Positions 6,077-15,133 of a stretch of DNA of 64,000 nucleotides are shown piece by piece (position 1 is the stretch's first letter; the number at the start of each line of letters is the position of its first letter). Source of the stretch: an uncultured Arenicella sp. (GTDB lineage Bacteria > Pseudomonadota > Gammaproteobacteria > Arenicellales > Arenicellaceae); contig CALIVT010000026.1 of assembly GCA_938048185.1 (NCBI GenBank), positions 1-64,000 of the forward strand, in the 5' to 3' direction. Under the pieces are notes generated by a model. The model was not told the DNA's origin and searched no databases. It saw nothing but the letters and a program-made list of their open reading frames with translations. The position numbers were made by a program, and so were the translations under genes.

Positions 6077-6907
6077 TTACTTAGCTGGTTTTTTGAATCT
6101 AAGTGTCATGCGGTCGCTTTCACCAATGGCAAGATACTTTTCTCGGTCTTCGTCCCCTAGCGTAAGAGTGGGCGGAAGGCGCCAAACCCCAGTGTCGCTA
6201 TCTTTTAGATCTTTAGGGTTGGCGTTGATTTCGGATTTTTCATCAAGCACAAAGCCTGCTTTCTCGGCCGCCTTGATCACTTGCGACTCAGCGACATAGC
6301 CTTTCTTGGCCCAGGCCACTGGGTCACCGCTTTCCGGTGCCCGGTGCTGTACCACGCCGAGCGTGCCGCCTGCTTTTAATACCTTAAAGAAATCAGCGTA
6401 AACGTCTTCAATCATGCCATCTCGCAACCAGCCGTGGCTGCTTCTAAAGGTCAGAACCATATCAAGCGAATCGGCATCCCATAATTCACGAGACTGTGGG
6501 GGTGAGTAAGTCGCTACCTTAATTTGGCCATACAGCTCAGGCTTTTCTTTAATTTGATCTAATAGCGCTTGGTGCTGACGATAGCGATACTTGGGTTGAC
6601 CTTCGACGTCGATGTCGTAACTACCCGCAACGTAAACACCTGTATCACGCATAGCGGGGGCAAGCACTTCGGTGTACCAGCCGCCGCCGGGCGCAATTTC
6701 TAATACCGTCATGTCTGACGTCAATCCAAAGAATGCGAGTGTCTCGATTGGATTGCGGTATTCGTTTCTAGCCTTATTTTTGGCGCTGCGGTGTTCGCCT
6801 TGTGCCGCGGTCTCGAGCTTTGCCGTTAACTCTGGGGCCATGGCTGCTACGAGCTGGTTTGAGAAAAGAAACGCGGCTGAGCAAATTGCAATAATAGATT
6901 TTTTCAT
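6077..6907 (-). CDS. Exported class I SAM-dependent methyltransferase (COG4798-like)
   Basis: This is 276 aa from the ATG at 6907, chosen because it starts a clear signal peptide (MKKSIIAICSAAFLFSNQLVAA); 17 upstream in-frame codons would bury it. The mature protein has the motif I of Rossmann methyltransferases in VLEIAPGGGWYTEVLAP, then LDMVLTFRSSHGW and GGTLGVVQHRAP. This matches the predicted periplasmic methyltransferase group COG4798, found in many Proteobacteria. How S-adenosylmethionine would reach the periplasm is unexplained for the family. Standing alone, it converges on the ABA4-like gene across a terminator. Confidence 0.85.
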   Translation of the reverse strand: MKKSIIAICSAAFLFSNQLVAAMAPELTAKLETAAQGEHRSAKNKARNEYRNPIETLAFFGLTSDMTVLEIAPGGGWYTEVLAPAMRDTGVYVAGSYDIDVEGQPKYRYRQHQALLDQIKEKPELYGQIKVATYSPPQSRELWDADSLDMVLTFRSSHGWLRDGMIEDVYADFFKVLKAGGTLGVVQHRAPESGDPVAWAKKGYVAESQVIKAAEKAGFVLDEKSEINANPKDLKDSDTGVWRLPPTLTLGDEDREKYLAIGESDRMTLRFKKPAK

Positions 6908-7114
6908 AACGGGGTACCGTGTATTCAATATTTGGGCATTGAGTTTATCGTGACTCAAGCACCAGCTCCATTATTTTACGTAACAATCGAACTCAATTCG
7001 TTTAACTGGCGGCTAAGTGCGCCGCTTTTTCCAGATAGGCTCTTTCTATTTATCAGCGACCGTTTAGAATTGAAGGAGGCCGATTAGAATAATCTATGAA
7101 TTGGAGAACACGTT

Positions 7115-8668
7115 ATGAGAACAAAAGAGTGGGTCGTTAGAACATTGGGCGTCTTCGTTATTTGGCTGGCTCTCGGGTCTGTTGCCGTTGCTGAGCAGCG
7201 TTTCGAGTTCGCGCCGTTTAGCATACCTGATAGTGGACGTATCGTTTTACCAGTGGCTCAGGGTGAAACTCTAACCGGCGTTGCTGCGTCTGTCGATGCG
7301 CTCACCAACGGATCGCTGACCGTAGCCGCGAATGATGCGAAATTTATCGGCGAGCTTGATTCGACACTCACCCTGCGTGGAGTTGCTCCGTATTCGCGTA
7401 TAGACTTGATTGGTGTTGGTGTCGAAGAACTAAACCGAGTCTCCGCCGAGAACTTTGGCGGAAGGGCGTCAGCCTTACTCAGCGGCACCGAAGGTGGCGT
7501 TGTACAAGTTCTTTGGCCACAAGAAAATATTGATCCGAGCGCTACTGCTGCGCGCGTGGCATTCGGGTATGCGCTCCGAGACTATCGCTTTGATCACCAT
7601 AAAGCCGAGCCACTGGATAAGAGCGCATTGCCGACGATTAAGTTGCTTAGCGATGATGCCTCAGCTACCCAATTCGATACGGATCTTGCGTATCTGGCCC
7701 GGAGTGTCTTTTTTGCACGCGACATGAGTTCAGAGCCCGCTAATGTCATCTATCCGCAATCGTTTGTAGCGCGTGCTAAACGTGAATTTAAAGGGCTGAA
7801 AAACGTGTCGATTAAAGTGCTTGATGAAAAGGATATTCAACGGCTAAAGATGGGGGCGCTTTGGGGCGTTGGCAAAGGTTCCTCGCGACCGCCTCGCTTG
7901 CTGATTATCGAGTACATGGCCGGCGGTAATGAAGCGCCGGTTGTACTCGCAGGCAAGGGTATTACCTTTGACACTGGCGGCATATCGATAAAGCCCAATA
8001 AAAACATGTGGATGATGAAGGGTGATCTGGGCGGCGCCGCGGTGGTTACTGGCACTGTGCTTGCGGCGGCTCGACGTGAGGCTCCGATCAACGTTGTCGC
8101 CTTAGCCGCCTTGGCTGAGAATATGCCGTCGGGCACAGCGACTCGTCCAGGTGATTTGTTGTCGTCGATGTCAGGCCTTACTATTGAAATATCGTCTACC
8201 GATGCTGAAGGGCGCTTAGTTTTAGCTGATGCGGTGCACTATGGCCAAATAAACTATAAACCACGTGTGTTAATCGATGTGGCGACCCTGACTGGTTCAG
8301 TGGGGCGCGCCTTAGGTGATGAATATGCCGGGATTTTCGGGCGTCATGACCAGTTGATTGAACAACTATCTGCCGCTTCCGATGCCGCTGGAGAGGGCAT
8401 ATGGCGCTTGCCGCTGGACGCTACGCACTTCAAGCAAATTGAGTCAAAATACGGTGATATTATTAATGGCGGTGTCGGCAGTCCAGGCGCTAGCGTGGGC
8501 GCTGCGTTCATTGGCTCGTTTGTAAAAGAGGATCAAGTTTGGGCACACTTCGATATTGCCGGCGTCGATTTTTATGAAGAAGACCGTCCGACTACGCCCA
8601 AAGGCTATTCCGGTTGGGGTGTGCGCACGCTAGATGAATATCTTCGTCACGCCGCGGCGGCACCTTAA
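7115..8668 (+). CDS. Exported leucyl aminopeptidase (peptidase family M17)
   Basis: This 517-aa M17 aminopeptidase releases N-terminal residues with a two-metal centre. Metal and catalytic residues are all present: K281 and D286 in GKGITFDTGG, K302 and D304 in MMKGDLGGAA, and D363, E365 and R367 in STDAEGR. The N-terminus (residues 1-26, ending VAVA) is a signal peptide, whereas the classic PepA is cytosolic, so this one probably works in the periplasm or outside. The ribosome site is GGAGA, 7 bases before the ATG. The last codons (AAAAP) lie in the first unit of a 21-bp tandem repeat. Confidence 0.93.
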   Translation: MRTKEWVVRTLGVFVIWLALGSVAVAEQRFEFAPFSIPDSGRIVLPVAQGETLTGVAASVDALTNGSLTVAANDAKFIGELDSTLTLRGVAPYSRIDLIGVGVEELNRVSAENFGGRASALLSGTEGGVVQVLWPQENIDPSATAARVAFGYALRDYRFDHHKAEPLDKSALPTIKLLSDDASATQFDTDLAYLARSVFFARDMSSEPANVIYPQSFVARAKREFKGLKNVSIKVLDEKDIQRLKMGALWGVGKGSSRPPRLLIIEYMAGGNEAPVVLAGKGITFDTGGISIKPNKNMWMMKGDLGGAAVVTGTVLAAARREAPINVVALAALAENMPSGTATRPGDLLSSMSGLTIEISSTDAEGRLVLADAVHYGQINYKPRVLIDVATLTGSVGRALGDEYAGIFGRHDQLIEQLSAASDAAGEGIWRLPLDATHFKQIESKYGDIINGGVGSPGASVGAAFIGSFVKEDQVWAHFDIAGVDFYEEDRPTTPKGYSGWGVRTLDEYLRHAAAAP

Positions 8669-8737
8669 TTTCTAGCGGCGGCACCTTAGTCTTTAGCGGC
8701 GGCACCTTAATCTCTAGCGGCGGCACCTTAATCTTTA
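8654..8737. repeat. 21-bp tandem repeat, four copies
   Basis: GCGGCGGCACCTTARTYTMTA is repeated four times at 8654, 8675, 8696 and 8717 with one to three changes per copy. The first copy contains the last codons and the TAA of the M17 gene; the others are non-coding copies of that gene end. Confidence 0.95.
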
Positions 8738-8852
8738 TAAGACCAGGTTTCGTCTTTACCAGAATGTCGATCGACGATATAGGCAAAGACATGCACGTTA
8801 TACGACTCGTTGCTTGTGCATCCCTTAATATTAGATACTTGAGAGTTCGATA

Positions 8853-9335
8853 ATGAAGAACATGAAAATCAGCCTCGGTTTGTTCGCTGCGTTTGCGGCG
8901 TTACCCTCGATTAGCTTGGCCGTAACGGCCGACGAATCATTGGCGGCTCGAATCAGCGTTTGCTCGTCAAACAATAAAGACGCAGATCGGCTTGCGTGTT
9001 TTGATTCACTTGCTAGCTCACTCACCAACCCGAGCGTTGAAGAAACTGGCGAGCCTAACGCGCTCCCTGAAAATTTAGGGGGTGGCAGGTTTGATAAACG
9101 TGACGATGCTAAGCAAGTTAATCGAGGTCGGGTGACGTCGTGTAAAAAATCGCACGACGGTCGCTGGTTTTTCATTTTCGATAATGGCCAAATCTGGAAG
9201 CAGGCCAATCTCGACCGCCCAGCGCGCCGTTATAAGGCTTGCGAATTTGATGTGGTGATTAGTAAAGACACCTTTGGGTACAAAATGTTTATCGAAAAGC
9301 TGTCTCGAAAAGTGCGCGTAAAGAGACTCAAGTAA
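8853..9335 (+). CDS. Secreted small protein, unknown function
   Basis: This is 160 aa with a signal peptide (residues 1-23, ending SLA). After it comes a helical ARISVCSSNNKDADRLACFDSLA segment; the C...DR..C(F/Y)D pattern is common at the N-terminus of exported proteobacterial proteins, including ones associated with type VI secretion loci, but no such locus is here. The C-terminal half (RGRVTSCKKSHDGRWFFIFDNGQIWKQ) looks like a small beta domain with four cysteines overall. The ATG at 8862 (codon 4) is an equally good start. It is isolated between the tandem repeat and a convergent transporter gene. Function unknown. Confidence 0.75.
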   Translation: MKNMKISLGLFAAFAALPSISLAVTADESLAARISVCSSNNKDADRLACFDSLASSLTNPSVEETGEPNALPENLGGGRFDKRDDAKQVNRGRVTSCKKSHDGRWFFIFDNGQIWKQANLDRPARRYKACEFDVVISKDTFGYKMFIEKLSRKVRVKRLK

Positions 9336-9379
9336 AGCCTTGATTTTGTAAAAACTTATTCAGCCTTATCCGGCGAAAC

Positions 9380-10294
9380 CTATGTTGTGTATTTTGTAAA
9401 GTATTGTCTAAGCTTATCAACTGGGGTGAGTATGACCGCGTTTCCGATTAGCACGAGCGCAAATCCGATAAAGGTATTTGCTGACCACGCAAAGTCTTCG
9501 AGTAGGTTGCTTAATACGACAGCCACCACTGGGAATAACACGATCACGTAACTGGCCTTTTCCGGACCCATGTCATTGAGTAAAACATAGTAGGTTGCGA
9601 ACGCGAATACGGTTCCGAATATTGCTAAGTACAATAGTGACGCCGTATAAGCCGGTGCCCAAGAGGCGTCAAAGCCCGACCCGGTAACCAATACTACAAT
9701 CGCGAGTGCGATGGCGCCGTACAACATTCCCCAAGCGTTTACGGCAAATATGTTCATGTCTGCGCGAAAATTACGTACGCTGACCATATTGCCAAGCGAG
9801 GCTGCTAAGGCGCCGGCAAGCACTAAGCCCAAACCGAGCAAAGAGCCAGCATTTTGTACGCCCAGGTCGTGCCAGAACAGCGCCACCAAACCGCTTAAAC
9901 CTAAGCTTGCCCCTAGGTAGACACGGACGGTAATTTTTGTGCCGAAGAATAATCGAGTATTGATGATATTCATGGCCAGCATGGTTGAGAAGGCAATGCT
10001 GGTCATCGCCGATGTAAGGTATTGCTGAGACAAGTAGATGAGCACATAGTTCATACTGAAATTGAACAGCGCAAGAATGGCGATAAAGAGATGATTTCTA
10101 CTTGAAAACGTCATTGGCACGCGCGCCCATAAACAGTAGGCCCACATAATTACGGCGGCTATCGCAAAGCGATAGAACACAGACGTAAATACAGCCGCTT
10201 CACCTAGCTGAAATTCAATTGCCAGCCAGGTCGACCCCCAAATCAGCACGGTCGCGATATATAGAATGGTGTTTCGCACAACAGGCTCGCTCAC
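9380..10294 (-). CDS. EamA/DMT-family transporter
   Basis: This 304-aa protein has ten predicted TM helices in two EamA halves (about residues 5-140 and 150-290). It opens with the WGSTWLAIEFQLG motif usual for this drug/metabolite transporter group, which commonly exports amino acids or metabolites. The start is a GTG (10294) with AAGG upstream. It is divergent from a MocR regulator, 118 bp away. That pairing is frequent, and the regulator is the likely controller of this gene. Substrate not predictable. Confidence 0.9.
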   Translation of the reverse strand: MSEPVVRNTILYIATVLIWGSTWLAIEFQLGEAAVFTSVFYRFAIAAVIMWAYCLWARVPMTFSSRNHLFIAILALFNFSMNYVLIYLSQQYLTSAMTSIAFSTMLAMNIINTRLFFGTKITVRVYLGASLGLSGLVALFWHDLGVQNAGSLLGLGLVLAGALAASLGNMVSVRNFRADMNIFAVNAWGMLYGAIALAIVVLVTGSGFDASWAPAYTASLLYLAIFGTVFAFATYYVLLNDMGPEKASYVIVLFPVVAVVLSNLLEDFAWSANTFIGFALVLIGNAVILTPVDKLRQYFTKYTT

Positions 10295-10345
10295 TTACCT
10301 TAGTTTTGTTGTTGACCTACAGTTTATCGTTGAACTGCTTACATA

Positions 10346-10389
10346 ACAGATACAGATAGTGTTAAATGTGAGTTATACAGATCTATCTG
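10346..10389. promoter_or_regulatory. Candidate MocR operator in the divergent spacer
   Basis: The 118-bp spacer holds ACAGATACAGATAG (10346-10359) and ATACAGATCTATCTG (10375-10389), sharing ACAGAT twice directly and once inverted (CAGATCTATCTG). MocR proteins often bind repeated half-sites between divergent genes. No footprint is known; assignment is by position. Confidence 0.45.
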
Positions 10390-10412
10390 ATTGAGATTAA
10401 GTAGAGGCGACT

Positions 10413-11846
10413 ATGTCGATATCTATAAAGCGAGAAAATACCGAATTTTTGTATCAACAAGTTGCGTCGATGATTTTAGAGATGCGTCAAACGGGGGCTC
10501 TGAGAGCGGGCAATAAGTTGCCGTCATTGCGTGAGCTCAGTCAAAGCGTGCAGGTTAGTGTGCCGACCATTCGACAGGCGTACATTGAGCTTGAACGGCA
10601 GGGTGTGATCGAAGCTCGGCCTAAGTCAGGCTATTTTTTGAAACCGTATGTGAACCTTGATAGTGCGCTAAAAAAAGCGCGACCCGTGCACAAGCCTCAC
10701 GTGGTAAATAAGCAGAGCTTAATCGAAGAGGTATTTGATGCGATCCATGCGCCCGGTTCGGTACCGTTAGGCATTGCGAATCCGTCGGCGGCCAGGCCAT
10801 CGGATAAAGCGCTGGCCCGAATGATGCGCAGAGTGATGACCAACGCCGGAAGTAAGGCGGTGTCCTATGGGCCGATGGACGGTTACTTGCCACTCAAGCG
10901 CCAGTTGGCGTTGCGTTACTTGGAGTTTGGGTTGCAGGTCAATCCAGATGAGGTGTTAATAACCAACGGTGGGCAGGAAGCAATCGCAATCGCGCTAAAA
11001 TGCGTGGCCCAAGCCGGTGACGTTATCGCGGTTGAATCTCCGACCTTTTTTGGGGTGCTCGAGCTTATAGAAAGCTTAGGGATGATGGCGTTAGAAATTC
11101 CACTTTGCCCAGATCACGGCATCGAGATAAATGACTTAACCACGGCGCTTGATAAACATCCTGTAAAGGCGTGTTTGTTTTCATCGTCGATCAGCAACCC
11201 CTTAGGTTCTTTCATGAGTGACGCGCGTCGCGCCGAACTAGTGGCGCTGTTAGAAACCCACGATATTCCATTGATTGAAGACGATGTTTACGGTGACCTA
11301 TACTTTACCGAGCAGCGCGCGACACCGGCTAAGTGCTATGAAACTAAAGGCATGGTGCTGACCTGTTCATCGTTCTCGAAAACGGCGGCGCCGGGTTACC
11401 GAATAGGGTGGCTCTTAGCCGGTAAATACCAAGCGCATGCACGGCGTATCAAGCGGGCGTTGTCGTGTTCATCACCGTTAATTAATCAATGGACGCTGTC
11501 TGAATTTATCGCCAGTGGGGAATACGATAGAAATATACGGGCTCTGCGACAAGTACTTAAATGTTATAAACAACGGGCTATTGCACTAGTCCAAGAATCT
11601 TTCCCGCCGGGGACGCGAATTAGTGACCCTCAAGGCGGCGGTGTATTATGGATAGAGTTGCCGTCCGGCAATGACGGCAGTGAATTGTTTCATCGGGCAA
11701 TTGAGCACAATATTAGTATTGCGCCGGGGGCTCTTTTTTCGTGTACAAATAAATATAAAAACTGTATTCGGCTTAGCTTTGGCGTGCAATGGTCAGAGTC
11801 GATTGAGAACAGCATTCGACGGCTTGGTTCAATGGTGACCGTTTAG
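10413..11846 (+). CDS. MocR-type regulator (GntR HTH plus class I aminotransferase fold)
   Basis: This is a 477-aa protein. An N-terminal winged helix (about residues 10-75; LPSLRELSQSVQVSVPTIRQ) is joined by a linker to a fold-type I PLP domain. SSFSKTAAPGYRIGW carries the expected PLP lysine, and NGGQEAI and EDDVYGDLYF are further aminotransferase signatures. These proteins act as transcription factors that sense PLP or an amino-compound. The ATG has a GAGG ribosome site. The neighbouring divergent DMT transporter is the probable target. Confidence 0.93.
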   Translation: MSISIKRENTEFLYQQVASMILEMRQTGALRAGNKLPSLRELSQSVQVSVPTIRQAYIELERQGVIEARPKSGYFLKPYVNLDSALKKARPVHKPHVVNKQSLIEEVFDAIHAPGSVPLGIANPSAARPSDKALARMMRRVMTNAGSKAVSYGPMDGYLPLKRQLALRYLEFGLQVNPDEVLITNGGQEAIAIALKCVAQAGDVIAVESPTFFGVLELIESLGMMALEIPLCPDHGIEINDLTTALDKHPVKACLFSSSISNPLGSFMSDARRAELVALLETHDIPLIEDDVYGDLYFTEQRATPAKCYETKGMVLTCSSFSKTAAPGYRIGWLLAGKYQAHARRIKRALSCSSPLINQWTLSEFIASGEYDRNIRALRQVLKCYKQRAIALVQESFPPGTRISDPQGGGVLWIELPSGNDGSELFHRAIEHNISIAPGALFSCTNKYKNCIRLSFGVQWSESIENSIRRLGSMVTV

Positions 11847-12019
11847 CTGGCCGTATTTATGGGTCTCACACAGTGAGCCGGAATAGCGAAAGTTTCAGGC
11901 CGTATTAAGTAATTCGATAGCTTTCTTTCGTTTTTCGGTAGCGTAAGTTAGCGTTTGTGATGTCAAATAGAAGCAGTGTCTGTTCGCAACATTAATTACC
12001 TCAAATAGAATTAGCCTTA

Positions 12020-13030
12020 GTGGAAATTTTAATTATTTCAGTTCGCTTTTTAGCGGTTTCTCAAGTTGTCTTGTTTCTGATTGCGATCATGCTGTCACCT
12101 AACCCGCTGCGGGTGAGGCTGACCGGAAGCATCCTAGTCGCCGGGATTTTAGGGTTTCTCCTTGGGCCTCTTTTTCTCGAGGAATTGGGGTTGCCTTATG
12201 CCTCCGCCGTCTGGACGCTCGCGGGCGTGGTGCCGAGCATGATGTTGTTGTTGGCTTGGATCGTATTCGAGGATCGCACCGTTGTGCCCCTGTGGTTAAT
12301 GACAATAGTCGTTTTAGATGTGGTTTTTGAGACCGTAACGCACATCGTTTATGTGCAAACAGCTAACCATGATGGTCTGTTGATGGAGCTACTACCCTTT
12401 AAACGCATTGCGCTTACATTATCAGTGCTCTTTCTTATCTGGCGTGGTCGAGACTGCGATTTGGTCGAACTTAGAATGAAGCTTAGATGGTGGATTATCT
12501 TCAGTATTGCGGCCTTAGTGTTGTTAGTCGATTTCTCCAATATAGTCGCCTCCTATAAGGCGCCACCTTGGTTCGAGCTCTTTAGTCTCGTTGCAACGTT
12601 TGTATTATGTCTGATTGTTAACCTTGCGTTTTTAAAGCTAAACCCAAGTTTTAAATTTTTAGACGACGAGCGTAAAACTGATAACGAGGTAATAGACCCT
12701 GACGTTGCACAGCTGCTGGAACGAATGCAAGGTGAACGTCTCTACGCAGATCACGACTTGCGTGTGGGCACCTTGGCTGAAATGGTTGGTTTGCCGGAAT
12801 ACCAGTTGCGCAAGAAGATAAATCAAAACCTTGGGTACCGAAATTTTAATCAGTTTGTAAATCGATACCGAGTTGAAGAGGCTGGTAAGCGATTGCACAC
12901 GCAGCCACGGTTGCCTGTTTTGAGCGTCGCGATGGACGTTGGTTTTCGCTCGATTTCGTCGTTTAACACCGCGTTCCAAAGCCATTTTGGCGTGTCACCC
13001 ACGGTCTACCGTAAGCAGGCTAGCGAGTGA
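12020..13030 (+). CDS. Membrane-bound AraC-family regulator
   Basis: This is 336 aa from a GTG at 12020. Seven hydrophobic segments fill residues 1-205, followed by a cytoplasmic linker and a C-terminal AraC DNA-binding domain (about 235-335) with two HTHs: VGTLAEMVGLPEYQLRKKIN and LSVAMDVGFRSISSFNTAFQ, ending in the usual FGVSPTVYRK. The layout, a 7-TM sensor joined to an AraC domain, is a known one-component form. No strong ribosome site is visible, so the start is uncertain by a few codons. Target and signal unknown. Confidence 0.88.
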   Translation: MEILIISVRFLAVSQVVLFLIAIMLSPNPLRVRLTGSILVAGILGFLLGPLFLEELGLPYASAVWTLAGVVPSMMLLLAWIVFEDRTVVPLWLMTIVVLDVVFETVTHIVYVQTANHDGLLMELLPFKRIALTLSVLFLIWRGRDCDLVELRMKLRWWIIFSIAALVLLVDFSNIVASYKAPPWFELFSLVATFVLCLIVNLAFLKLNPSFKFLDDERKTDNEVIDPDVAQLLERMQGERLYADHDLRVGTLAEMVGLPEYQLRKKINQNLGYRNFNQFVNRYRVEEAGKRLHTQPRLPVLSVAMDVGFRSISSFNTAFQSHFGVSPTVYRKQASE

Positions 13031-13191
13031 GCGGTTTGCTTGAGTGCGACCAGTCTTCGGAAAGCACGTATGTAAGCACTTATGTAAGCCCAGTTCAAAG
13101 AACATTTTCCTGCATTTTACGATAGGCGCTACCCCACCCGTTCTTCATGTGTTAGCGTGAGTGGCCTATCAATTTCATTGCGGCTCTTTGA

Positions 13192-15036
13192 ATGAAAAAA
13201 GCATTGTATTTTTTGTTAAGACTCTCATTGTTGATGACCATAATTGTGCTTGGCTTCACCGCTCTGTTTCCGGGTTGGTACGATAATCGCCAGATTATTT
13301 TTGATGAAGTAAGCAGCCGTTTTATGTCGCCTGATGACATTGCTATTAGGGAAGATGCGCGGCGAAAAAACACACCGTTTAAAGAGCATAAAGCCGACGT
13401 AGTAGAGCGGCGTTTAGCTAAGCAACGCCGCTTAGATTTGCAGAATAGTTTTAATGCGGCGCTTGACGGTGGCGACAACCAGCGGCTTAAAGAAACCTTG
13501 TCACAAATGGAAAAAAGAGATGTGCCAAGCAATATCTATGCACGGGCTATTCGCCAAAACAATATAGGAGCGCTCAGCATCATTGCTAACGCAGGAATAC
13601 CTTGTCGTTATGATGGCGGCTCTAACGTGTTTGCGAGTACCAAGGGTGCTGAAAATGTTCGTGTCTCTCAATCGTTAACCTTGTCTGCCATTTACGAATC
13701 AAGCAACCCTGACGTAGTCGCAAAGTGGGTAGCGCTTGGGTGTTACTCTGGCCAGCCGTACTTTGCAAAAAACATCGTGGCAAAGGAAACGCTACACCTG
13801 TTTGATAAGGTTCCCAAAACCAAGTCAACGGCAAAACTCTGGCAGGACTTGCTTTGGGAAAGTGTTGTAGCAAAGAATCAAGACCAGGCGGTCGATCTAA
13901 TCCAAGGTGGTGTGGGGCTAATTGAAAGCGACCGTGAATTCTCACTTGGGGAACGTGGTCAGGCCTCTAATGACCGACAAGATATTTTTTTAGTAAGTCT
14001 CAGCCTAAGCCTACCTAAGGTGGCCGCGAATATCTTAGTCCAGGATCCTGGCTATGTTCGACGACGTGGTTTGAGTAAATCGGTGCTTAATAGTCTACAG
14101 GCCCGCAGGCGAGCGCACGTGCCGATAGACATGTTTCTCAACGCTGAATTTGATAAAAATGCGTTGCAGGAGCTAATGCCCGAATACTGGGAGTCGGCAA
14201 TAAGCGCGGGCGATATCGGTATGATGCGCTTACTTTTAACGTTGGAGCCAACGCTTAGCTTTGACGCACACAACGCCTCGGACTTGGCAAACTTGGACCG
14301 CGCGTTGAGGTCGAGAGATAGTGTGCATTTGCCATTATTAATAGAGAGAAAGCTTGATTTTAATGCCTTCGATTACAAGGGCCTAGACCAGCTTCAGCAG
14401 GCTATGTTTGCCGGAGACCCAGCGTTGGTTGATTCCTTATTGCAAGCGGGAATTGATCCTCGTGCTGTTTACCGCGGGCGCTCTATTCTGAGTTCGCAAG
14501 TTGGCGGAGATTCTGCTCAGCAAGACAAAATTAAAGCAGCGCTTGTTAAACATGGCGCGACGACTGATTTAGCTGCCTTGGTGCGCCTTAAAACTGGCGT
14601 TCAGCATGATCAGCGCTGCCGGGCCGGTAAGCGGTCGGACATTGATTTTCAGTCGCCAGAGTATTATCGCCCGCTTAAAGAGCAGTTGCGTGAAATCAAT
14701 AAAAAAACGCTGAGCGCGTATCGCGCCTGCGAGGTTTCACTGTTAGTTTGTACTAAGAGCCAGGAATTTGGTTTGGATGATTGTTTCGAATCTTTGCCGT
14801 CGTGTCCTAAGCGAGTCGAGGACAACGGCTTTAGCCTGGGAACCTTGCCGTCACCAGTTTGTTGCCCTGATGCAGCAAAGAAACGGTATAACGAAATGAG
14901 GTGCGCCGGCTTAGGCGTGCTTGCGGCTTCGATGACGTTATCAGAGTTGCCGTTCACTAAGTATTACTCTGTCCCGGTATTTTTTATTAACACCAAAGAA
15001 TATAAGCAGAATGCATTAGAAGTTGAACGTAACTGA
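13192..15036 (+). CDS. Large membrane-anchored ankyrin-like protein
   Basis: This 614-aa protein has one N-terminal TM (residues 3-25) and a long soluble region of helix pairs. Ankyrin-like units are discernible around FDYKGLDQLQQAMFAGDPALVDSLLQAGIDP and the following KIKAALVKHGATTD. The C-terminal 140 residues are cysteine-rich (CRAGKRSD, CEVSLLVC, CFESLPSC, CCPDAAKK). The cysteines and the N-terminal anchor suggest a periplasmic protein. I recognise no family for the whole. It shares only the ankyrin theme with the protein at 29660. Confidence 0.72.
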   Translation: MKKALYFLLRLSLLMTIIVLGFTALFPGWYDNRQIIFDEVSSRFMSPDDIAIREDARRKNTPFKEHKADVVERRLAKQRRLDLQNSFNAALDGGDNQRLKETLSQMEKRDVPSNIYARAIRQNNIGALSIIANAGIPCRYDGGSNVFASTKGAENVRVSQSLTLSAIYESSNPDVVAKWVALGCYSGQPYFAKNIVAKETLHLFDKVPKTKSTAKLWQDLLWESVVAKNQDQAVDLIQGGVGLIESDREFSLGERGQASNDRQDIFLVSLSLSLPKVAANILVQDPGYVRRRGLSKSVLNSLQARRRAHVPIDMFLNAEFDKNALQELMPEYWESAISAGDIGMMRLLLTLEPTLSFDAHNASDLANLDRALRSRDSVHLPLLIERKLDFNAFDYKGLDQLQQAMFAGDPALVDSLLQAGIDPRAVYRGRSILSSQVGGDSAQQDKIKAALVKHGATTDLAALVRLKTGVQHDQRCRAGKRSDIDFQSPEYYRPLKEQLREINKKTLSAYRACEVSLLVCTKSQEFGLDDCFESLPSCPKRVEDNGFSLGTLPSPVCCPDAAKKRYNEMRCAGLGVLAASMTLSELPFTKYYSVPVFFINTKEYKQNALEVERN

Positions 15037-15133
15037 TGGTTCACGATTGATCAGGCGCAAATCAACGCTGGCTATTGCATACCTTGTATAGCATCGTGAT
15101 AGTATTTTAGTTCATATCACCTAGGAGAAATTT

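Noticed and set aside
8592-8792. Minus-strand open frame with KVPPLEI-type repeats
   Set aside because: It is created by the 21-bp tandem repeat (21 is a multiple of three) and has no ribosome site or start context.
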